Origin: Chondrosia reniformis
Taxonomy: Eukaryota > Porifera > Demospongiae > Chondrillida > Chondrillidae
Assembly: GCA_947172415.1 (NCBI GenBank)
Contig: OX359192.1
Coordinates: 3,164,501-3,228,500 of the forward strand
Length of the DNA stretch: 64,000 bases
Reading direction: 5' to 3'
The notes below the pieces were generated by a model. It was given only the letters and a program-made list of their open reading frames with translations. It made no database searches and was not told the origin of the DNA. Of this stretch, positions 61,602 through 64,000 are shown in pieces. Made by a program: the position numbers and the translations under genes. The first letter of the stretch is position 1. Each line of letters starts with the position of its first letter.

Positions 61602-61785
61602 TCTAATGCATGAGCGACAATTTGTATTATGTAACAATATTAACACAACCGAATTGACAATTTTATATTATTTATTTATTTTTTATTTATTTATTGCACA
61701 TATGGTTTTGTACTGGGTGCCTTTGTAGTAGCCTCAGGCTATGGGCCTCCCCAGTTTAAATAAGATTTCCTGATATCCTGAAATA
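60249..61785 (+). mobile_element. CR1/L2-like (jockey-superfamily) retrotransposon, 5'-truncated
   Basis: The insertion starts within the RT domain (PESWKCAWVKPLHKGG) directly against satellite, a normal 5' truncation. It carries an AT-rich 3' untranslated region with TTTATTTATT repeats (61,671-61,694) and ends TTTCCTGATATCCTGAAATAG. It has no poly(A) tail. The clade is inferred from RT motifs and C-terminal sequence style. Confidence 0.85.
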
Positions 61786-63384
61786 GTAAATACAGCTGGT
61801 AAATATAACTAGTACATACTACCAGTACATATAACTGGTACATATAACTAGTACTTATAAACAGTACATAAAACTAGTTCATAAAACTAGTTCATACAAC
61901 TAGTACATGCAACAAGTATCTAGTACATACAACTGCAACCTACCTAGTACATAGTATAACTGGTACAAGAATCAACAACTGGTAAATACACATTGTACAT
62001 ACAACAAGTAATTACAAGTAGGACATACAACTGGAAACTAGTAAATACTACTAGTTTTTAGAAGGAGTATATAATACTTTATAGAGAATACAACTTGAAT
62101 GTACATCTAGTATTTAGCTAATATTAACAATTGGTATATACATACAACTATTACGTTCAACTGGTACATAACTTGTACATACAAATAGTATATACAACTA
62201 GTACATGCAACTAGTACATTCAACTAGTACATACCAAATAGTACCCACAACTAGTAAATACAATTAGTACATTCAACTAGTCCATACAACTACGACAAAC
62301 AGCTAGGACATATAACTAATACATACACCTACTACATATAACTAGTAAATACACATACCTTGTAATTATAAATAGTACATACAGCTAGTACATACAACTA
62401 GAAGGTAGTATATACAACTAGCTCACAGAATGAGTACATAATACTAGAACATCCAACTTGAATATTCAACTAGTAAATAACTACTACACACAACTAGGAA
62501 ACACAACTAGGACATACAAATATTACATACACCTACCACATATAACTAGAACATACACTTTTACCTAATAATAATAAATAGGACATACAACTAGTACATA
62601 CAACTAGTACATAAAACTAGTATCTACAACAAGTAAATTTAACTAGTACTAGTCCATACAACTAGTACATACAACTAGTCCTTGCAACTAGTACATAGCT
62701 AGTCCATACAACTAGAACTTGCAACTAGTACATATAACTAGTACACACATCTACAGCATATAACTAATACATAAAAATATAACTTGTACATATAAATAGT
62801 ACATAAAGATAGTACATACAAGTAGTTCATACAACTACTAGTACATAGAACGAGTACATAAAACTGGGACCTATAACTAATACACACCTACTACATATAA
62901 TTAGTACATAAATATATAACTAGTACATATGATTAGTGCATCCATATAGTATAGTACATGCAACTTGAAACTAGTACACACAACTAATATATACACAAAA
63001 CTAGCACATGTAATTAGTTCATACAACTATTATATACAAACAACTAGTTCATACAACTAGTATTTACAATTAGGTCAACCAACTAGTTCCCAGAACTATT
63101 AACTAGTACATATAACCAGTACATGCACTAGTACATACAACTAGAACATACAACTAATTCATATAACTAGTACATCCAACTAGTTCATACAACTAGTATT
63201 TACAATTAGTACGTACAACTAGTTCATACAACTAGTAACTAGTACATATAACTAGTACATTCAACTAGTACATACAACTAGGACAAACAACTAGGATATA
63301 TAACCAGTACATATTCCAACTACATATAACTAGTAAATAAACATATACATTGTAATTACAAATAGTACATACAACTAGAGCATA
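61786..63384 (-). repeat. 13-bp satellite array, minus orientation
   Basis: Minus-orientation satellite with the CAAGAATCAACAACTGGTA module at 61,966. Ends at the fourth strand switch near GCATACAGCATACATG. Confidence 0.94.
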
Positions 63385-64000
63385 CAGCATACATGAAATA
63401 GTTGTACCTATTAATTTTATGAACTAGGTGTATATTAGTTTTATGTATATACCAGATGTATGTACTAGTTAAATGTACTAATTTTTATATATATACTAGT
63501 TGTATGTACTGGTTTCTAGTTCCATTTACTAGTTTTAGGTAATAGTTGCATGTACTATTTGGATGCACTATTTATTTGAACTAGTTATATTTTTTGTATT
63601 TGTTATATGTCGTAGGTGTGGGTATTAGTTTTATGTACTAGTTGAAAGTACTAGTTGTATGTACGAGTTGTATGTACTAGAACTAGCTATATTTACTAGT
63701 TTTAGGTACTCGTTGTATGTTTCAGTTGTATAGAATAATTGCATGTGCTAATTGTATTTACAAGTTCTGTGTACTAGTTGTATGTATATACTAGTTGTAT
63801 GTACTAACTATGTACTAGTTGTATTTACTTTTTGCATGTACAATTTATATGTGTGTGAACTGGTTATGTGTACTAGTTGTATGCGCTAGCTGTATGTACT
63901 AGTTGTATGTATTATTTACATTTACTAGGTATAGGTGTATGAACTAGTTATATGTAGTAGGTGTATGTACTAGGTATAATGTCCTAGTTGCATGTACTAG
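63385..64000 (+). repeat. 13-bp satellite array, plus orientation
   Basis: The array returns to TACTAGTTGTATG orientation and runs off the window end. Confidence 0.93.

Noticed and set aside
1..64000. CRISPR-like regular repeats
   Set aside because: The repeats are contiguous 13-mers with no unique spacers, and the context is eukaryotic retrotransposons.

Overview
This window looks like heterochromatic, repeat-dominated DNA from an invertebrate metazoan. I found no intact host gene and no rRNA or tRNA gene. The invertebrate assignment rests on the types of mobile element present: an R2/Hero/NeSL-type retrotransposon with a restriction-like endonuclease, a CR1/L2-like retrotransposon, a pogo/Tigger transposon, and hairpin elements resembling Penelope-like element ends. 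The GC-hairpin-ended elements and the HIRAN-carrying pogo element would fit a sponge or another early-branching animal, but the species cannot be fixed from sequence alone.

Most of the 64 kb is one degenerate satellite with a 13-bp unit, consensus TACTAGTTGTATG (reverse complement CATACAACTAGTA). It changes orientation four times: plus from 1 to about 26,070, minus to about 46,106, plus to about 48,428, minus to about 63,384, then plus to the end. The array has higher-order structure. A recognisable module recurs about every 3.2 kb between 30.5 and 43.4 kb, and there are local tandem duplications of about 176, 318, 443 and 641-646 bp.

Mobile elements interrupt the satellite. 1,080-3,470 and 8,707-10,578 are two broken copies of the same R2/Hero-like retrotransposon. 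The second starts against a 35-bp-arm palindrome, which follows a truncated hairpin element. 10,716-12,364 is a non-coding TIR element with TA duplications. 18,372-20,103 is a pogo-like transposon carrying a decayed transposase without its catalytic core and, divergently, a HIRAN-like reading frame. Family 'A' elements with GC-rich hairpin ends lie at 21,434, 24,545, 26,164 and 55,074. Family 'B' elements with long foldback arms and a terminal palindrome lie at 24,112 and 47,443, with a relative at 53,598. One A copy sits inside a B copy, and the other B copy preserves the uninterrupted site. Hairpin elements containing a CTGANGA...GAAAC motif occur at 8,444, 29,421, 55,483 and 58,549. A pogo-like MITE is at 59,063-59,523, and a 5'-truncated CR1/L2-like retrotransposon at 60,249-61,785.

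Nothing here forms a pathway. The window records repeated insertion into, and inversion and duplication of, a satellite array. The most unusual item is the pogo transposon with a divergent HIRAN-like cargo gene. After that come the strand-switching higher-order satellite and the family of hammerhead-like hairpins.
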